Origin: CALFUK01 sp964450495
GTDB lineage: Bacteria > Bacteroidota > Bacteroidia > Chitinophagales > Saprospiraceae
DNA length: 64,000 bases
Assembly (NCBI GenBank): GCA_964450495.1
Contig: CAYVFU010000007.1
Coordinates: forward strand, 1 to 64,000
Reading direction: 5' to 3'
Shown here: piece by piece, positions 8,875 to 17,965 of the stretch
How positions within the stretch are numbered: the first letter of the stretch is position 1
How the letters are laid out: the number at the start of each line of letters is the position of its first letter
Notes under the pieces: model-generated
The model's database searches: none
Told to the model about the DNA's origin: nothing
The model's input: only the letters and a program-made list of their open reading frames with translations
Position numbers and translations under genes: made by a program

Positions 8875-9231
8875 ATGACAGTAAACAAATTACTCTATTG
8901 GATTCCCACAAGCGTAATGGTTCTCATCTTTGCTTTTTCTGCAACTATGTACTTTACGAAATATGAGATGGTTCAAGGCTTTTTTACGCATTTAGGGTTC
9001 CCAACTTGGTTGATCTATCCATTGGCGATTGCAAAAGTATTGGGCATTATTGCTGTTCTTTTAAAAAAACCAAGGATGTTGATGGAATGGGCTTATGCTG
9101 GTTTTTTCTTTGATGCGACATTGGCACTTGCAGCACACAAAATAGTAGATGGTGGCGGATATTTTATGTCGATCATTGCACTATTGGCGACTGTCCTTTC
9201 TCGAATTTTCTTAGATCGCAGATCATATTAA
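8875..9231 (+). CDS. DoxX-like family membrane protein
   Basis: The 118-aa protein has four predicted membrane helices (about residues 9-27, 43-62, 71-88 and 94-111) and the spacing of the DoxX_2 family, with LGFPTWLIYPLAIAKVLGII as its most typical stretch. The molecular role of the family is poorly defined; some members are tied to quinone or thiosulfate chemistry. It stands alone, transcribed away from the cytochrome-like gene and towards the fasciclin gene, with a shared terminator between them. Confidence 0.8.
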   Translation: MTVNKLLYWIPTSVMVLIFAFSATMYFTKYEMVQGFFTHLGFPTWLIYPLAIAKVLGIIAVLLKKPRMLMEWAYAGFFFDATLALAAHKIVDGGGYFMSIIALLATVLSRIFLDRRSY

Positions 9232-9259
9232 TTAAGGTGTGAAAAGCACAAAAATAAAT

Positions 9260-9287
9260 AAAGGAGACTGACATAGCAGCCTCCTTT
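9260..9287. terminator. Bidirectional terminator hairpin
   Basis: AAAGGAG (9260-9266) pairs with CTCCTTT (9281-9287) across a 14-base loop, between the convergent DoxX-like and fasciclin genes. The stem is short but well placed. Confidence 0.5.
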
Positions 9288-9308
9288 CTATTAACCATGT
9301 ATTAATCA

Positions 9309-10598
9309 TTATGGCAATAATACACCGTCAATGACATGTACAACTCCATTACTGGTTTTTATATCTACAACACTAATGTTCACTCCATCAATCATCACTC
9401 CCGCATCTGTGAAACTGAATGAATGATTAGGACCCAACAAACTACTGATTTGAGAACCATCCATTAAATTACTTGAATCCGCTACTCCGCTGCTCACGTG
9501 GAATAGCAATATGTTAGCTAAGTCTCCTGTCGGATCTGCTAAAAGCGTTGAAATGACATCTGCATCTATTTGAGCAAATGCAGCATCAGTAGGCGCAAAA
9601 ACGGTAAATGGCCCTTCACCTGATAATGTTTCTGCCAATCCTGCAGCAATTACTGCTGTTTCTAAAGTCGTATGATCTGGACTATTAACAATCACATCAA
9701 CAACAGTAGTTGGAGAAGGAGGTACGATAACTGCATCAATCACATGAACGACACCATTGTTTGTATAGATATCCGCAACAGTGACTTGGGATCCATTGAT
9801 AAATACTCCTTGATCATTAATGGTTGTTGTAAGGTTTTCTCCAGCAAGATTCGAGAATTGACCTCCGTCTGACAAGACATCGGAGCTAGCCACACCGCTT
9901 ACTGCATGATATAATAATACATCTGTCAATGCCCCCATAGGGTCTGCTACTAATGCTTCTACCACTTCTGCCGGTAATGCCGCAAACGCTTCATCTGTAG
10001 GCGCAAATAATGTGAATGGCCCTTCTCCGCTTAATGCAGCATCTAAGCCAGATAATCCAAGAACAGTAGCTAATTGAGTATGGACCGCACTGCCTTGAAC
10101 TACGTCTAATATTGTCCCGTCAACCATATTTCTTGAAGGTGGTGGTAACAATACAGCATCGATAACATGGACTATACCATTCGTTGCTGGTATATCAACC
10201 ACAGAAATATTTGCTCCGTTAATGGTAATTGCATCACCAACAGCAAATGTGAGATTTTTTCCAAGAAGGCTACTTATCGTTAAGCCATCAAAAATATTTG
10301 TTCCGTCAGCCTGTCCTTGTACAACATGGAATAGCAATATGTCAGCTAAATCACCTGTAGGATCAGCTAATAAAGCATCTATTGTTTCTTGACCCACTGC
10401 TGCAAATGCTGCGTCTGTGGGGGCAAATAAAGTAAATGTCCCGTCACCTGAGAGCGCTCCATCTAACTCAGCTGCTATAACCGCTGCTTCTAAAGTATTG
10501 TGATCTGCACTTCCTGCTACAATGTCTAATATTGTTTGTGCTTGTAAAGAAAAACCAAAGACTAGAAAAGTCATTAAAGTAAAGAGGAATTGTTTCAT
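9309..10598 (-). CDS. Secreted protein with three fasciclin (FAS1) domains
   Basis: A signal peptide (about residues 1-20, ending LQAQ) is followed by three FAS1 domains at about residues 22-153, 161-297 and 300-429. Each repeats the family pattern: a start of the type ILDVVQGSAVHTQLATVLGL, an FTLFAPTDEAFAAL box, and a closing NGVVHVIDAVLLPP box. FAS1 proteins act in cell-surface adhesion or matrix binding. The 429-aa protein ends directly after the third domain with no T9SS tail, so it is probably periplasmic or exported another way. The three copies are similar enough to indicate tandem duplication. Confidence 0.92.
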   Translation of the reverse strand: MKQFLFTLMTFLVFGFSLQAQTILDIVAGSADHNTLEAAVIAAELDGALSGDGTFTLFAPTDAAFAAVGQETIDALLADPTGDLADILLFHVVQGQADGTNIFDGLTISSLLGKNLTFAVGDAITINGANISVVDIPATNGIVHVIDAVLLPPPSRNMVDGTILDVVQGSAVHTQLATVLGLSGLDAALSGEGPFTLFAPTDEAFAALPAEVVEALVADPMGALTDVLLYHAVSGVASSDVLSDGGQFSNLAGENLTTTINDQGVFINGSQVTVADIYTNNGVVHVIDAVIVPPSPTTVVDVIVNSPDHTTLETAVIAAGLAETLSGEGPFTVFAPTDAAFAQIDADVISTLLADPTGDLANILLFHVSSGVADSSNLMDGSQISSLLGPNHSFSFTDAGVMIDGVNISVVDIKTSNGVVHVIDGVLLP

Positions 10599-10775
10599 CA
10601 GTTTAAATCTTATTTAAATTAAAAAATACAATCAGTTGCGCAACTTGATCACCTACTAGTATGCAGGCATTTTTAAATAGTTGCCTGTCCAGATTATTTT
10701 ATTTCAAATTTTCTTTGCTTCTATAAAATCAGTAAGTAATAAGTACTCAAAATCATTACTTTTGCATTTCAAAAT

Positions 10776-12080
10776 ATGGCTACACCAAATACAGTTGCGT
10801 TTCACACATTGGGTTGCAAGCTCAATTTTTCAGAGACTTCTTCCATTCAACGGAAGTTTGAAGAGGCTGGATTTGGTATCAATAAATTTGAAGAGCCAGC
10901 AGATGTCTACATTATAAATACTTGTTCTGTTACCGAATTTGCTGATCGCAAATGTCGCAAGGTTGTTAGAGATTCACTCAAAAGAAACCCAGAGGCAAAA
11001 GTTGTCATGATAGGCTGCTACGCACAACTAAAGCCTAAAGAAATTTCAGAAATACCTGGAGTCGACTTAGTATTAGGTGCCGCTGAGAAGTTTAATGTAC
11101 TAAACTACATTGATGAGCTAAGTCAAGCTCCAGAAAAAGGCCTTATTAAATCTTGTGAGATAAGTGAGGTGAATGATTTTGAATCATCCTTTTCATTTGG
11201 TGACAGAACCCGCTCATTTTTAAAGGTACAAGATGGTTGTGATTATAAATGTTCGTTTTGTACCATTCCACAAGCAAGAGGCAAAAGTCGAAGTGATACC
11301 ATTAATAATGTGGTGCGAAAGGCAAATCACATAGCAGCTTTAGGTGTTAAAGAGATTGTATTGACTGGTGTGAATATTGGTGACTTTGGCTTAACTCCAA
11401 CAAAGAATACTGTTTCACGAGAACACAACTTCTTAGATTTAATAACAGCACTTGATAATGTTGACGGTATCGATCGTTTTCGCATTTCATCAATCGAACC
11501 TAATTTGTGCTCAGATGAAATTATTCGATTTGTAGCTCAGTCCCGCCGATTTGTGCCACATTTTCATATGCCATTGCAGTCAGGCAGTAATGACATGCTT
11601 AAAGCCATGCGTCGTCGCTATAAAAAAGAGTTATATGCAGAACGAGTCGCTTTAATTAAATCTATCATGCCCCACTGTTGTATTGGTGTTGATGTCATTG
11701 TTGGGTTTCCACTTGAGACGGAAGCGCACTTTCAGGAAACATTCGATTTTATTCATGATTTAGATATTTCATATTTACATGTATTCACTTTTTCTGAACG
11801 TGCAAAAACGCCTGCAGCAGAAATGAGTCCTCAGATTCCGATGGACATTCGACGGGAACGCAACAAACGATTACGCATATTATCTGATAAAAAGAAAAGA
11901 GCATTTTATCAGCAACATGTACATGACACTAGAACTGTATTATTTGAAACCAGTAAGAAAGAAGGAGTCATGACCGGCTTTACTGACAACTACATTAAAT
12001 TAGAATTACCGCTTAAGGAAGAGTTAATAAATTCAATTATTGAAGTTGAATTAAAAGAAGAAATAATGTTGAATTTTTAA
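10776..12080 (+). CDS. mtaB: tRNA (t6A37) methylthiotransferase
   Basis: Radical-SAM enzyme that converts t6A37 to ms2t6A in ANN-decoding tRNAs. The N-terminal UPF0004 domain has the three auxiliary cluster cysteines C14, C50 and C81. The radical-SAM cluster is CDYKCSFC (C155, C159, C162). The segment HMPLQSGSNDMLKAMRRRY is diagnostic for the methylthiotransferase family. A TRAM-like C-terminal tail brings the length to 434 aa. The opening TVAFHTLGCKLNFSET favours MtaB over MiaB or RimO, where the equivalent is usually T.GCQMN or S.GCPKN. It appears to be a single-gene unit. Confidence 0.93.
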   Translation: MATPNTVAFHTLGCKLNFSETSSIQRKFEEAGFGINKFEEPADVYIINTCSVTEFADRKCRKVVRDSLKRNPEAKVVMIGCYAQLKPKEISEIPGVDLVLGAAEKFNVLNYIDELSQAPEKGLIKSCEISEVNDFESSFSFGDRTRSFLKVQDGCDYKCSFCTIPQARGKSRSDTINNVVRKANHIAALGVKEIVLTGVNIGDFGLTPTKNTVSREHNFLDLITALDNVDGIDRFRISSIEPNLCSDEIIRFVAQSRRFVPHFHMPLQSGSNDMLKAMRRRYKKELYAERVALIKSIMPHCCIGVDVIVGFPLETEAHFQETFDFIHDLDISYLHVFTFSERAKTPAAEMSPQIPMDIRRERNKRLRILSDKKKRAFYQQHVHDTRTVLFETSKKEGVMTGFTDNYIKLELPLKEELINSIIEVELKEEIMLNF

Positions 12081-12085
12081 TCCTT

Positions 12086-12119
12086 AAACTAAGCCTCGCA
12101 AGAGAGTTGCATTTAGTTT
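12086..12119. terminator. Possible weak terminator hairpin
   Basis: AAACTAA (12086-12092) can pair with TTAGTTT (12113-12119) between the convergent mtaB and thiL genes. The 20-base loop makes it weak. Confidence 0.3.
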
Positions 12120-12137
12120 ACACTAAACACTTTCACC

Positions 12138-13175
12138 CTATTTCAAATGCTGCCAACCCTGAGCCTTCAATGGATGTATGTTCCCACCAGTCGTATGTAA
12201 TTTAATGCCATCCTTCTTATCAACGATATCGCCAATGATATAGACATCAGGCATAAATCTGATTTTTTCCAAATCATCCTCATCCACAGTAAACAGCAGT
12301 TCATAATCTTCACCACCGCTTAAAGCACAAGTAATTGGATCAAGTTGAAATTTAATAGCCGTTTGTTCTGTATCCGGATGGAGTGGGACTTTACCTTCTT
12401 CTATAAAAGCACCGACATCTGAATCATGACAGATATGAAACAACTCTGAAGAAAGTCCGTCAGAAATATCAATCATAGCAGTTGGCTTCAATTTATATTT
12501 TCTAAAATTAGCAATGACATCACCTCTCGCTTCGGGCTTCAATTGTCTGCTGATCAGATATTTTTGATCATCAAGTTCTGGTTGCACTCCTGGGTGAGAT
12601 TCATACAACTGTCTTTCTCTTTCCAAAATTTGCAAACCTAGATAAGCAGCTCCGAGGTCGCCTGAAACACATAAAATATCACCAGGCTTTGCTCCTGATC
12701 TAAACACCAACTCTTCTTGTGCTGCAGAACCAATAGCAGTTACACTAATGATCATACCCTTATTTGATGAAGTGGTGTCGCCACCAATCAGATCAACATT
12801 ATATAAATCACAAGCAGCCTGTATGCCTTCATACAATTCTTCTAATGCTTGTACAGAAAAGCGATTAGATATAGCTAGAGAAACGGTTACTTGATGTGGG
12901 ACTGCACTCATCGCATAGATGTCTGATAAATTGCTAATGATTGCTTTGTAGCCCAGATGTTTCATCGGTGTATAGACCAAACTAAAGTGGATGTCTTCGA
13001 CCATCATGTCTGTTGATACGACAGTCATCTGGTCTCCATTTTTAATCACAGCTGCATCGTCTCCAATACCAAACATGGTACTTGCTTGTTTGATTTTAAA
13101 GTTCTTAGTCAAGTGATCGATTAAACCAAATTCACCTAGGTCATGTATTTCTTTACGTGTATTCTCTTCTGCCAT
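12138..13175 (-). CDS. thiL: Thiamine-monophosphate kinase
   Basis: Phosphorylates thiamine monophosphate to the active cofactor thiamine pyrophosphate with ATP. The 345-aa protein has the ThiL/PurM-like layout: GEFGLIDHL, the metal-binding FGIGDDAAVI (about residues 36-45), STDMMVEDIHF, the substrate-binding SNLSDIYAM, GGDTTSS, and the C-terminal MIDISDGLSSEL and SGGEDYELLF motifs. It is the last gene of a minus-strand operon after the RluA-like synthase, with a 6-base gap. No other thiamine genes or THI riboswitch lie nearby, so this step is encoded apart from the main pathway. Confidence 0.95.
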   Translation of the reverse strand: MAEENTRKEIHDLGEFGLIDHLTKNFKIKQASTMFGIGDDAAVIKNGDQMTVVSTDMMVEDIHFSLVYTPMKHLGYKAIISNLSDIYAMSAVPHQVTVSLAISNRFSVQALEELYEGIQAACDLYNVDLIGGDTTSSNKGMIISVTAIGSAAQEELVFRSGAKPGDILCVSGDLGAAYLGLQILERERQLYESHPGVQPELDDQKYLISRQLKPEARGDVIANFRKYKLKPTAMIDISDGLSSELFHICHDSDVGAFIEEGKVPLHPDTEQTAIKFQLDPITCALSGGEDYELLFTVDEDDLEKIRFMPDVYIIGDIVDKKDGIKLHTTGGNIHPLKAQGWQHLK

Positions 13176-13181
13176 AAATAG

Positions 13182-13826
13182 TTAGATTACAGTCGCAGCC
13201 TCTTCCCAAAGTGTATCTTCTGGGAAGTCAGCAGTGATTGTTTTTTCTTGATCTGTATTTGGATATAGTTTTATTTCTCTTGCGTGGAGGTGTATCCCTC
13301 TGTCTTTATTTTTTCTACGTGCTCCATATTTTACATCTCCTTTAATTGGTACGCCAAAATGGCTCAATTGTGATCGTATTTGATGGAACCTCCCAGTAGG
13401 TAAAATGATTTTTAAAATGATATAATTATCTAATTCTTTGAGCACCGTATAATGTAAAACGGCCTTTTTATGTCCTTCCTTTTTTTCGTCAGAACAAATA
13501 GATTTTGATTTAGCAGGGAGTCTTTTAAGGTAATTTATTAATGTGCCTTGTTTCTCCATTTCCTTCTTTTTTTCAACAATAGCAACATAGACCTTGTGGA
13601 TTGGCTGTTTTTCAAAACCTTCTTCTTGATGTTTTGAAAACGCCAAACATCCACTGACTGGCTGGTCCAAGCGATTGGATAAATGGAAAGGTTGTTTCTT
13701 GTCTTTTTCAAGTAATTTCCAAATGGAGGGTACTGTTTGATTCGAGGATTGAGAAGCTACACCAACTGGCTTGTTCAACACCAAATAATCATCATTTTCC
13801 CACAGAACTAAATTGTCTAAGTCCAT
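13182..13826 (-). CDS. RluA-family RNA pseudouridine synthase
   Basis: Isomerises a uridine in rRNA or tRNA to pseudouridine. The 214-aa protein contains the catalytic Asp in SNRLDQPVSGCLAF (the RluA HRLD-x2-TSG motif with substitutions), the Tyr-containing HKVYVAIVE segment, and the late GRFHQIRSQLSHFGVPIKGD motif. There is no S4 domain and the protein is short, as in Bacteroidota RluA-like proteins. The target site cannot be predicted. It follows a 50-codon membrane-peptide gene with no intergenic base and precedes thiL. Confidence 0.9.
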   Translation of the reverse strand: MDLDNLVLWENDDYLVLNKPVGVASQSSNQTVPSIWKLLEKDKKQPFHLSNRLDQPVSGCLAFSKHQEEGFEKQPIHKVYVAIVEKKKEMEKQGTLINYLKRLPAKSKSICSDEKKEGHKKAVLHYTVLKELDNYIILKIILPTGRFHQIRSQLSHFGVPIKGDVKYGARRKNKDRGIHLHAREIKLYPNTDQEKTITADFPEDTLWEEAATVI

Positions 13827-13979
13827 CTATTCTAATTCTTCAAAATCTACAAAATCTCCACTGTCTGGTTCTTGCTCTAATGGTTCTAGTGGCTCAGCTT
13901 TATCAACCGTCTTAGTCGGACCAAGCACAAGTCTGTACAATATGTAGCCCAAAGCAGCTACAGTCACGATTTTAAACAT
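13827..13979 (-). CDS. Small membrane protein, DUF4834-like (50 aa)
   Basis: A short ORF of 50 codons whose TAG stop directly abuts the ATG of the RluA-like gene. It starts MFKIVTVAALGYILYRLVLG (one membrane segment, residues 2-19), continues with an acidic, proline-rich linker, and ends SGDFVDFEELE. A single N-terminal helix plus an acidic tail ending in a VDFEE-type motif is what I know from DUF4834 proteins of Bacteroidota; the family call rests on that resemblance. The abutting position and clean composition make it a real gene. Function is unknown. Confidence 0.7.
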   Translation of the reverse strand: MFKIVTVAALGYILYRLVLGPTKTVDKAEPLEPLEQEPDSGDFVDFEELE

Positions 13980-14077
13980 ACCACAAAGATACACATTCGT
14001 TTGTGACTTTGAAGTTGTTGGTGTTTATGTTGAATAATTCAAAGTAGTTGATTGTCGTTCTGTAAAAGCTAGAGGCG

Positions 14078-15019
14078 TTATTCAAAATACTTACTTATGA
14101 TGAATTCTCGTTTAGTCTCTAATATTTTGCTTTCTTCTATTGCCTCTGAAATTAATTTCTGAAGTGAATGCTCCAGCTTTTCGATTTCACCAATAGCATG
14201 GTGACAGGCTACAATTGTATCTACTATTGACATATTTTCAACCCAATCTGTGATCAAGTGTTTGTAGTACTTTACGTTAAACCCCCTTATCAGGGCTTCT
14301 GATAGTCTGAATTGTTGTTTGAATTCTTCAACATCCGTTAACTCGTCATTGAGAATTAAAAGTAACTTTTTTAATGTATAGACCTGCTGTTGTGCTTTGT
14401 CGACATATGTTTTCTTTTTGGCTTTGGCTTCTTGTTTTTCCGCATAATACTGTCCCCACGAATCGTACTTGTTAGCCCCTTCCAAGCAGTGAACTAAAAC
14501 CGTAAATCCATTCTTCAAATCTTGTGTCACCTCTAAAGCTTCTTGCCCTTCTATTTGTAAAAAGTAAAGTTTTCTCATTTCGGCAGAGAAGCTTTTAAAT
14601 TCTTCCAGATAAATGGATTCCCCCAATAGTAATTCTTCAGGAATAGCATTCAACTGTCTCTCCAGATCTTTTAATACATATTCAGATTCAGCATCTTTTG
14701 AGTTGAGTATTTCCAATTCATATTCTAATAATTCAATCAATTTACTACACTCATTCAATTCTAAAGCAACAAGTAAATAGTCCTGATTTTGTTTTTCAAG
14801 CTGTTCTTGCTTATTCTTCAAAAAACGAATAAAAACACTTTTTATGGATTGCTTTTCCAGTTGCTGAATGTCTTCCAATTCTAACTCCAATTTCTCAGAC
14901 AGTAAGGTGCGTCTTCTTTTTTCATTCTTTAGTTCTGCCTCCAATTGACTGGCCCTTTGCTTGGCAATAAGAATATCGTGATACTCTTTCAATAAGGATT
15001 TAACTTTGTCTAATCTCAC
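14078..15019 (-). CDS. Coiled-coil protein of unknown function
   Basis: I do not recognise this 313-aa protein. Almost the whole length is alpha-helical and charged, rich in Glu, Lys, Leu and Gln. A strong coiled coil covers about residues 12-130, and another lies around residues 200-290. There is no signal peptide or membrane segment, so it is probably cytoplasmic. Tandem E-K-L heptads near residues 44-60 and 270-285 suggest oligomerisation. It is preceded by a cluster of hairpins belonging to the upstream gene and seems to be a single-gene unit. A structural or DNA-associated role is possible but not shown. Confidence 0.65.
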   Translation of the reverse strand: MRLDKVKSLLKEYHDILIAKQRASQLEAELKNEKRRRTLLSEKLELELEDIQQLEKQSIKSVFIRFLKNKQEQLEKQNQDYLLVALELNECSKLIELLEYELEILNSKDAESEYVLKDLERQLNAIPEELLLGESIYLEEFKSFSAEMRKLYFLQIEGQEALEVTQDLKNGFTVLVHCLEGANKYDSWGQYYAEKQEAKAKKKTYVDKAQQQVYTLKKLLLILNDELTDVEEFKQQFRLSEALIRGFNVKYYKHLITDWVENMSIVDTIVACHHAIGEIEKLEHSLQKLISEAIEESKILETKREFIISKYFE

Positions 15020-15054
15020 TTGTCTCTTTTAGACAATAAATATACATTAAAAAG

Positions 15055-15090
15055 AAAACCACCATAGGATATAGAATCCTATGGGGTTTT
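15055..15090 (-). terminator. Terminator hairpin (third of three in series)
   Basis: CCATAGGAT (15062-15070) pairs with ATCCTATGG (15076-15084), with an outer AAAACC/GGTTTT stem. On the minus strand it is followed by a T-rich run, so it terminates leftward transcription. It can also fold on the other strand. Confidence 0.7.
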
Positions 15091-15173
15091 GGAAGTTGTC
15101 ATATGCGGTACTTTTAAATTGGCAAAATTGAAATAGCCGATTAACTTGAGTTTCTGGGTTTGGGGTAGCTTTT

Positions 15174-15203
15174 GAAAAAAGGAGCCCAAAAGGATGGGTT
15201 CCT
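15174..15203 (-). terminator. Rho-independent terminator (second of three)
   Basis: On the minus strand GGAACCC pairs with GGGCTCC (15181-15202, one G-T pair) around an 8-base loop, followed at once by six T residues. This is the most canonical terminator of the three. Confidence 0.8.
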
Positions 15204-15230
15204 GCACAGAGATTAAAATTTTAAAAACAT

Positions 15231-15250
15231 GTCCCTTAGAAAATAGGGAC
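15231..15250 (-). terminator. Hairpin just after the stop codon (first of three)
   Basis: On the minus strand GTCCCT pairs with AGGGAC around an 8-base loop, 10 bases beyond the stop at 15261, with a T-rich tail. Confidence 0.6.
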
Positions 15251-15260
15251 TTGAATAGAA

Positions 15261-16021
15261 TTAATTACAAGCATCATTTTGATCAATAATAGTTTGAATA
15301 CTAAAACAAGGTTCTCGGAAGAGCGTGTCTAATACACCGTCATTATTTGAATCTTCAATATTCCAAATGAATATGGTCACTTGTATATCAGTACCTATAG
15401 AATCATCATTTACATCGCCACAATTGTAAACTCTGACATCATCAGTCAGGTCACCAGAAAATGAAGAAATTAATGTAGGTGCATTAGGATCACAGTAACT
15501 TCCTTCCGTCACACATAAGATTTCATTTGAATTGAATGTCACTGATGGAGGATTATTATCCTCAATAAATTTTACTAACTTTTTACATTCAAAAGTTGGA
15601 GGAGTACTCTGAGGAGCAACAACAGTTATATCAAAACTTTCAATAGTAGTGAGGCCACAATTTGTGTCTTCTGTTGATATTGTAATACTGTGTGAACCTA
15701 AGGGCATCAACCCACTAAGTGTATAGTCTATCGTTGAACCATTTATTGCAGTTAGGTTCAAAGATAAATTTGCATTAGCTGCATTCGGACCTAACACAGA
15801 AAAGCTTGCAGATAAATTATTCGGATTGCAATAGTCTATCTGAAAAGGAACATTGATCATTCCTTGACAATTACTGTTACCAGTCAGACTCAAATCAGGG
15901 AAAACTTGTAAGAATGTTGGTGATCATTTACTCCATCAAAATCTAGAGAAGCATTATCACATTGAGCTTTAAGATTGAACTTTAAAAGAAGGAGAAGTAA
16001 AAAATAGACTAAGTATTTCAT
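15261..16021 (-). CDS. Secreted protein of unknown function, frameshifted after the signal peptide
   Basis: The long frame (15261-15893) encodes 210 residues of Ig/PKD-like beta-rich sequence with several Cys, typical of an exported Bacteroidota surface protein. It has no credible start. An ATG at 16021 in another frame encodes a clear signal peptide, MKYLVYFLLLLLLKFNLKAQ, then CDNASLDFDGVND and a stop after KFSLI. Adding one base in the CCC run at 15898-15900 joins the two as KFSPDLSLTGN. The gene is therefore either inactivated or mis-sequenced. The beta domain ends in a Cys-rich tail (EPCFSIQTIIDQNDACN) with no T9SS signal. I do not recognise a catalytic motif. Confidence 0.65.
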
Positions 16022-16096
16022 TTTTCCTAAATTAAGGTTTGATTTTACCTTAAGTCTTTTCATTTTAATCTGATTTAGATAGTTTTATTTAAATGT

Positions 16097-16315
16097 TTAT
16101 TTATTTACGACATTACCCTCACCCTCCATCGCCTTCCTCACCAACCCCGCCACATTCCGCACCTGCATCTTATTGAATAAATTGCGCCGATGACTTTTCA
16201 CCGTTTCTTGACTGACAAAGAGAATGGCTGCAATTTCTTGTGTGGTGTATTCTTGTAAAATCAAGAATAAGACCTCCTCTTCACGAGCACTCAGCTCACG
16301 CGTCCGATTATTCAT
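16097..16315 (-). CDS. Stand-alone LuxR-type HTH transcriptional regulator
   Basis: A 72-aa DNA-binding protein made only of a GerE/LuxR helix-turn-helix: LSAREEEVLFLILQEYTTQE, then IAAILFVSQETVKSHRRNLF and KMQVRNVAGLVRKA. There is no receiver, PAS or autoinducer-binding domain, so its activity is set by abundance or by a partner. Many Bacteroidota carry such short NarL-like proteins. It is divergent from the helical gene at 16515, and the 199-base shared region (16316-16514) is the likely regulatory target. Confidence in the family is high; the signal it responds to is unknown. Confidence 0.9.
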   Translation of the reverse strand: MNNRTRELSAREEEVLFLILQEYTTQEIAAILFVSQETVKSHRRNLFNKMQVRNVAGLVRKAMEGEGNVVNK

Positions 16316-16514
16316 ATGTTTTGTTTGTGGTTAGTAGAATGTATATTGGAAAAAGTCCACTGACTGATTAAACGTTGATACAAAACAAAGGAAAAGTTGT
16401 TAGCCAGAATGGACAAAAAAGCTGTATTTTCCTAACTAAATAAGCATCAAAAAAACACTATTACATTGATTATCAATTGCTTAACATAGTAATTAAATTT
16501 AATTTTCCTAATTA

Positions 16515-17882
16515 ATGAAAGAACCTTCGCTGATAAAAGTCTTAAAAACACTAACAAAAGAAGAGTGGGAATCTTTGATGAAGTTTGTTTTGATGAGCCA
16601 TGATAAGCAATCTGACAATTATCGGGTAGTCAATTCTTTACACAAACAATTCCAGCAAAAGGGTGATCTGTATCCTCATCAAATCAAAGAAAATATATTT
16701 AGCCACTTAACAGCAAAAGGTTATTCCAATTTGTTATCAAGAACTCTGAAACTCGTAAAAAACTGGCTTGTCTTTTTTGATGGACAAGCGTCCCAGGTAG
16801 ATAAACAATTGAATTTAATCAAAGCACTTAATCGCAGAGGTGTATATGGAATGGCAAATAAATATTATCACCAATTAGAATCAACACTTAGCGACTTTGA
16901 TAAGCATAGTTTACAAAAATCGGATTATCTCCATCAATTGTATCACAATCAATACTACAGTGACAACCCCATCAAATACCAGGAAAGCGACGAATTGTTC
17001 CAAAAACTCATGGACAACTATTCCACAAAAATCGTTGATCAGTCCATTCTCTATCAAGTAGAAATGAATAATTGGGGTTACATCCAGAATATCGATTATT
17101 CCAGTTCAATTGACAGGCTAAAACAGCTTAAACAGTGTTTACCAGAAACCGAAAATCAAGAAATACTTGAACTACTGATATTGATCATTGAACAATCTGA
17201 TACTAAGGCTTTATCAGCACTATCAAAGCATTTGCTCGCAGGTGAATTAAAACTAGGCGATGAGTTGCATACACTAGTGGCCTTGTACTGCTTGAATTAT
17301 GCACTTCGGTTTTATAAAGCCGGTCAACTATCCCTTGAGCAAATCTATCGCTTATACGAATATTGTTTTGAATGTGGCGTCTTGATGCATAGAGGTAAAA
17401 TCCCAGAAAGACGCTTTCTGAACATTATAGGGACAATTGGTGCATCAAAATCAAAAGACAACCTATTTGCTTTTATTAATAAATGGATCTCTTTCGTAGA
17501 CACCCCGCATCAACAAGAACTCATGATGTTGGCAAAAGCAGAAGTATGTTTACATCAAGAACTATATGATCAGATTATCCCATTATTAAGAACAGTAAAC
17601 TACAAAAAAACGAACTTACGATTAAGAGCTATGTGCATAGAGTCTATCGCCTTATTTAAAGACCCAGACAGAGACGAGACTCTCTTACTTTACCGCATCC
17701 ATAATGGGAAGCGATACTTGCAACGACATAAAGATGAGTTTTCGACAGTGATGTTTGAGAGCTATTGGAACTTACTAACAGTCATAAGCCTATTACTAAA
17801 ATCGAAGTATAAAAATATAACATTAGATCTGGATAAGTACCAATATCTGATGCACAGACGTTGGGTCAGCAACCAACTATAA
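16515..17882 (+). CDS. Large alpha-helical protein of unknown function
   Basis: The 455-aa protein has no signal peptide or transmembrane segment. It opens with an amphipathic helix (SLIKVLKTLTKEEWESLMKF) of a kind I have seen at the start of other Bacteroidota hypothetical proteins. The rest reads as helical repeats, possibly degenerate TPR-like units, with many aromatic residues and Gln. No catalytic motif is visible. It faces away from the LuxR HTH gene and is followed by a terminator at 17935-17961. Start choice: ATG directly after CCTAATTA; no upstream in-frame ATG. Confidence 0.7.
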   Translation: MKEPSLIKVLKTLTKEEWESLMKFVLMSHDKQSDNYRVVNSLHKQFQQKGDLYPHQIKENIFSHLTAKGYSNLLSRTLKLVKNWLVFFDGQASQVDKQLNLIKALNRRGVYGMANKYYHQLESTLSDFDKHSLQKSDYLHQLYHNQYYSDNPIKYQESDELFQKLMDNYSTKIVDQSILYQVEMNNWGYIQNIDYSSSIDRLKQLKQCLPETENQEILELLILIIEQSDTKALSALSKHLLAGELKLGDELHTLVALYCLNYALRFYKAGQLSLEQIYRLYEYCFECGVLMHRGKIPERRFLNIIGTIGASKSKDNLFAFINKWISFVDTPHQQELMMLAKAEVCLHQELYDQIIPLLRTVNYKKTNLRLRAMCIESIALFKDPDRDETLLLYRIHNGKRYLQRHKDEFSTVMFESYWNLLTVISLLLKSKYKNITLDLDKYQYLMHRRWVSNQL

Positions 17883-17934
17883 TCAAATGCAACCAAGTGC
17901 TTACTATTATAAGTCAAGTCTGCTATTAACAGCA

Positions 17935-17961
17935 AAAAGGGTGAGCAAGGCCCACCCTTTT
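17935..17961. terminator. Bidirectional terminator hairpin
   Basis: AAAAGGGTG (17935-17943) pairs with CACCCTTTT (17953-17961) across a 9-base loop. It is suitable for both the gene ending at 17882 and a possible short leftward transcript (ORF 17966-18058). Confidence 0.8.
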
Positions 17962-17965
17962 ACAT

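Noticed and set aside
10681..10917. 78-codon ORF overlapping the start of mtaB
   Set aside because: Out of frame with mtaB, which has a secure ATG and conserved N-terminus at 10776.
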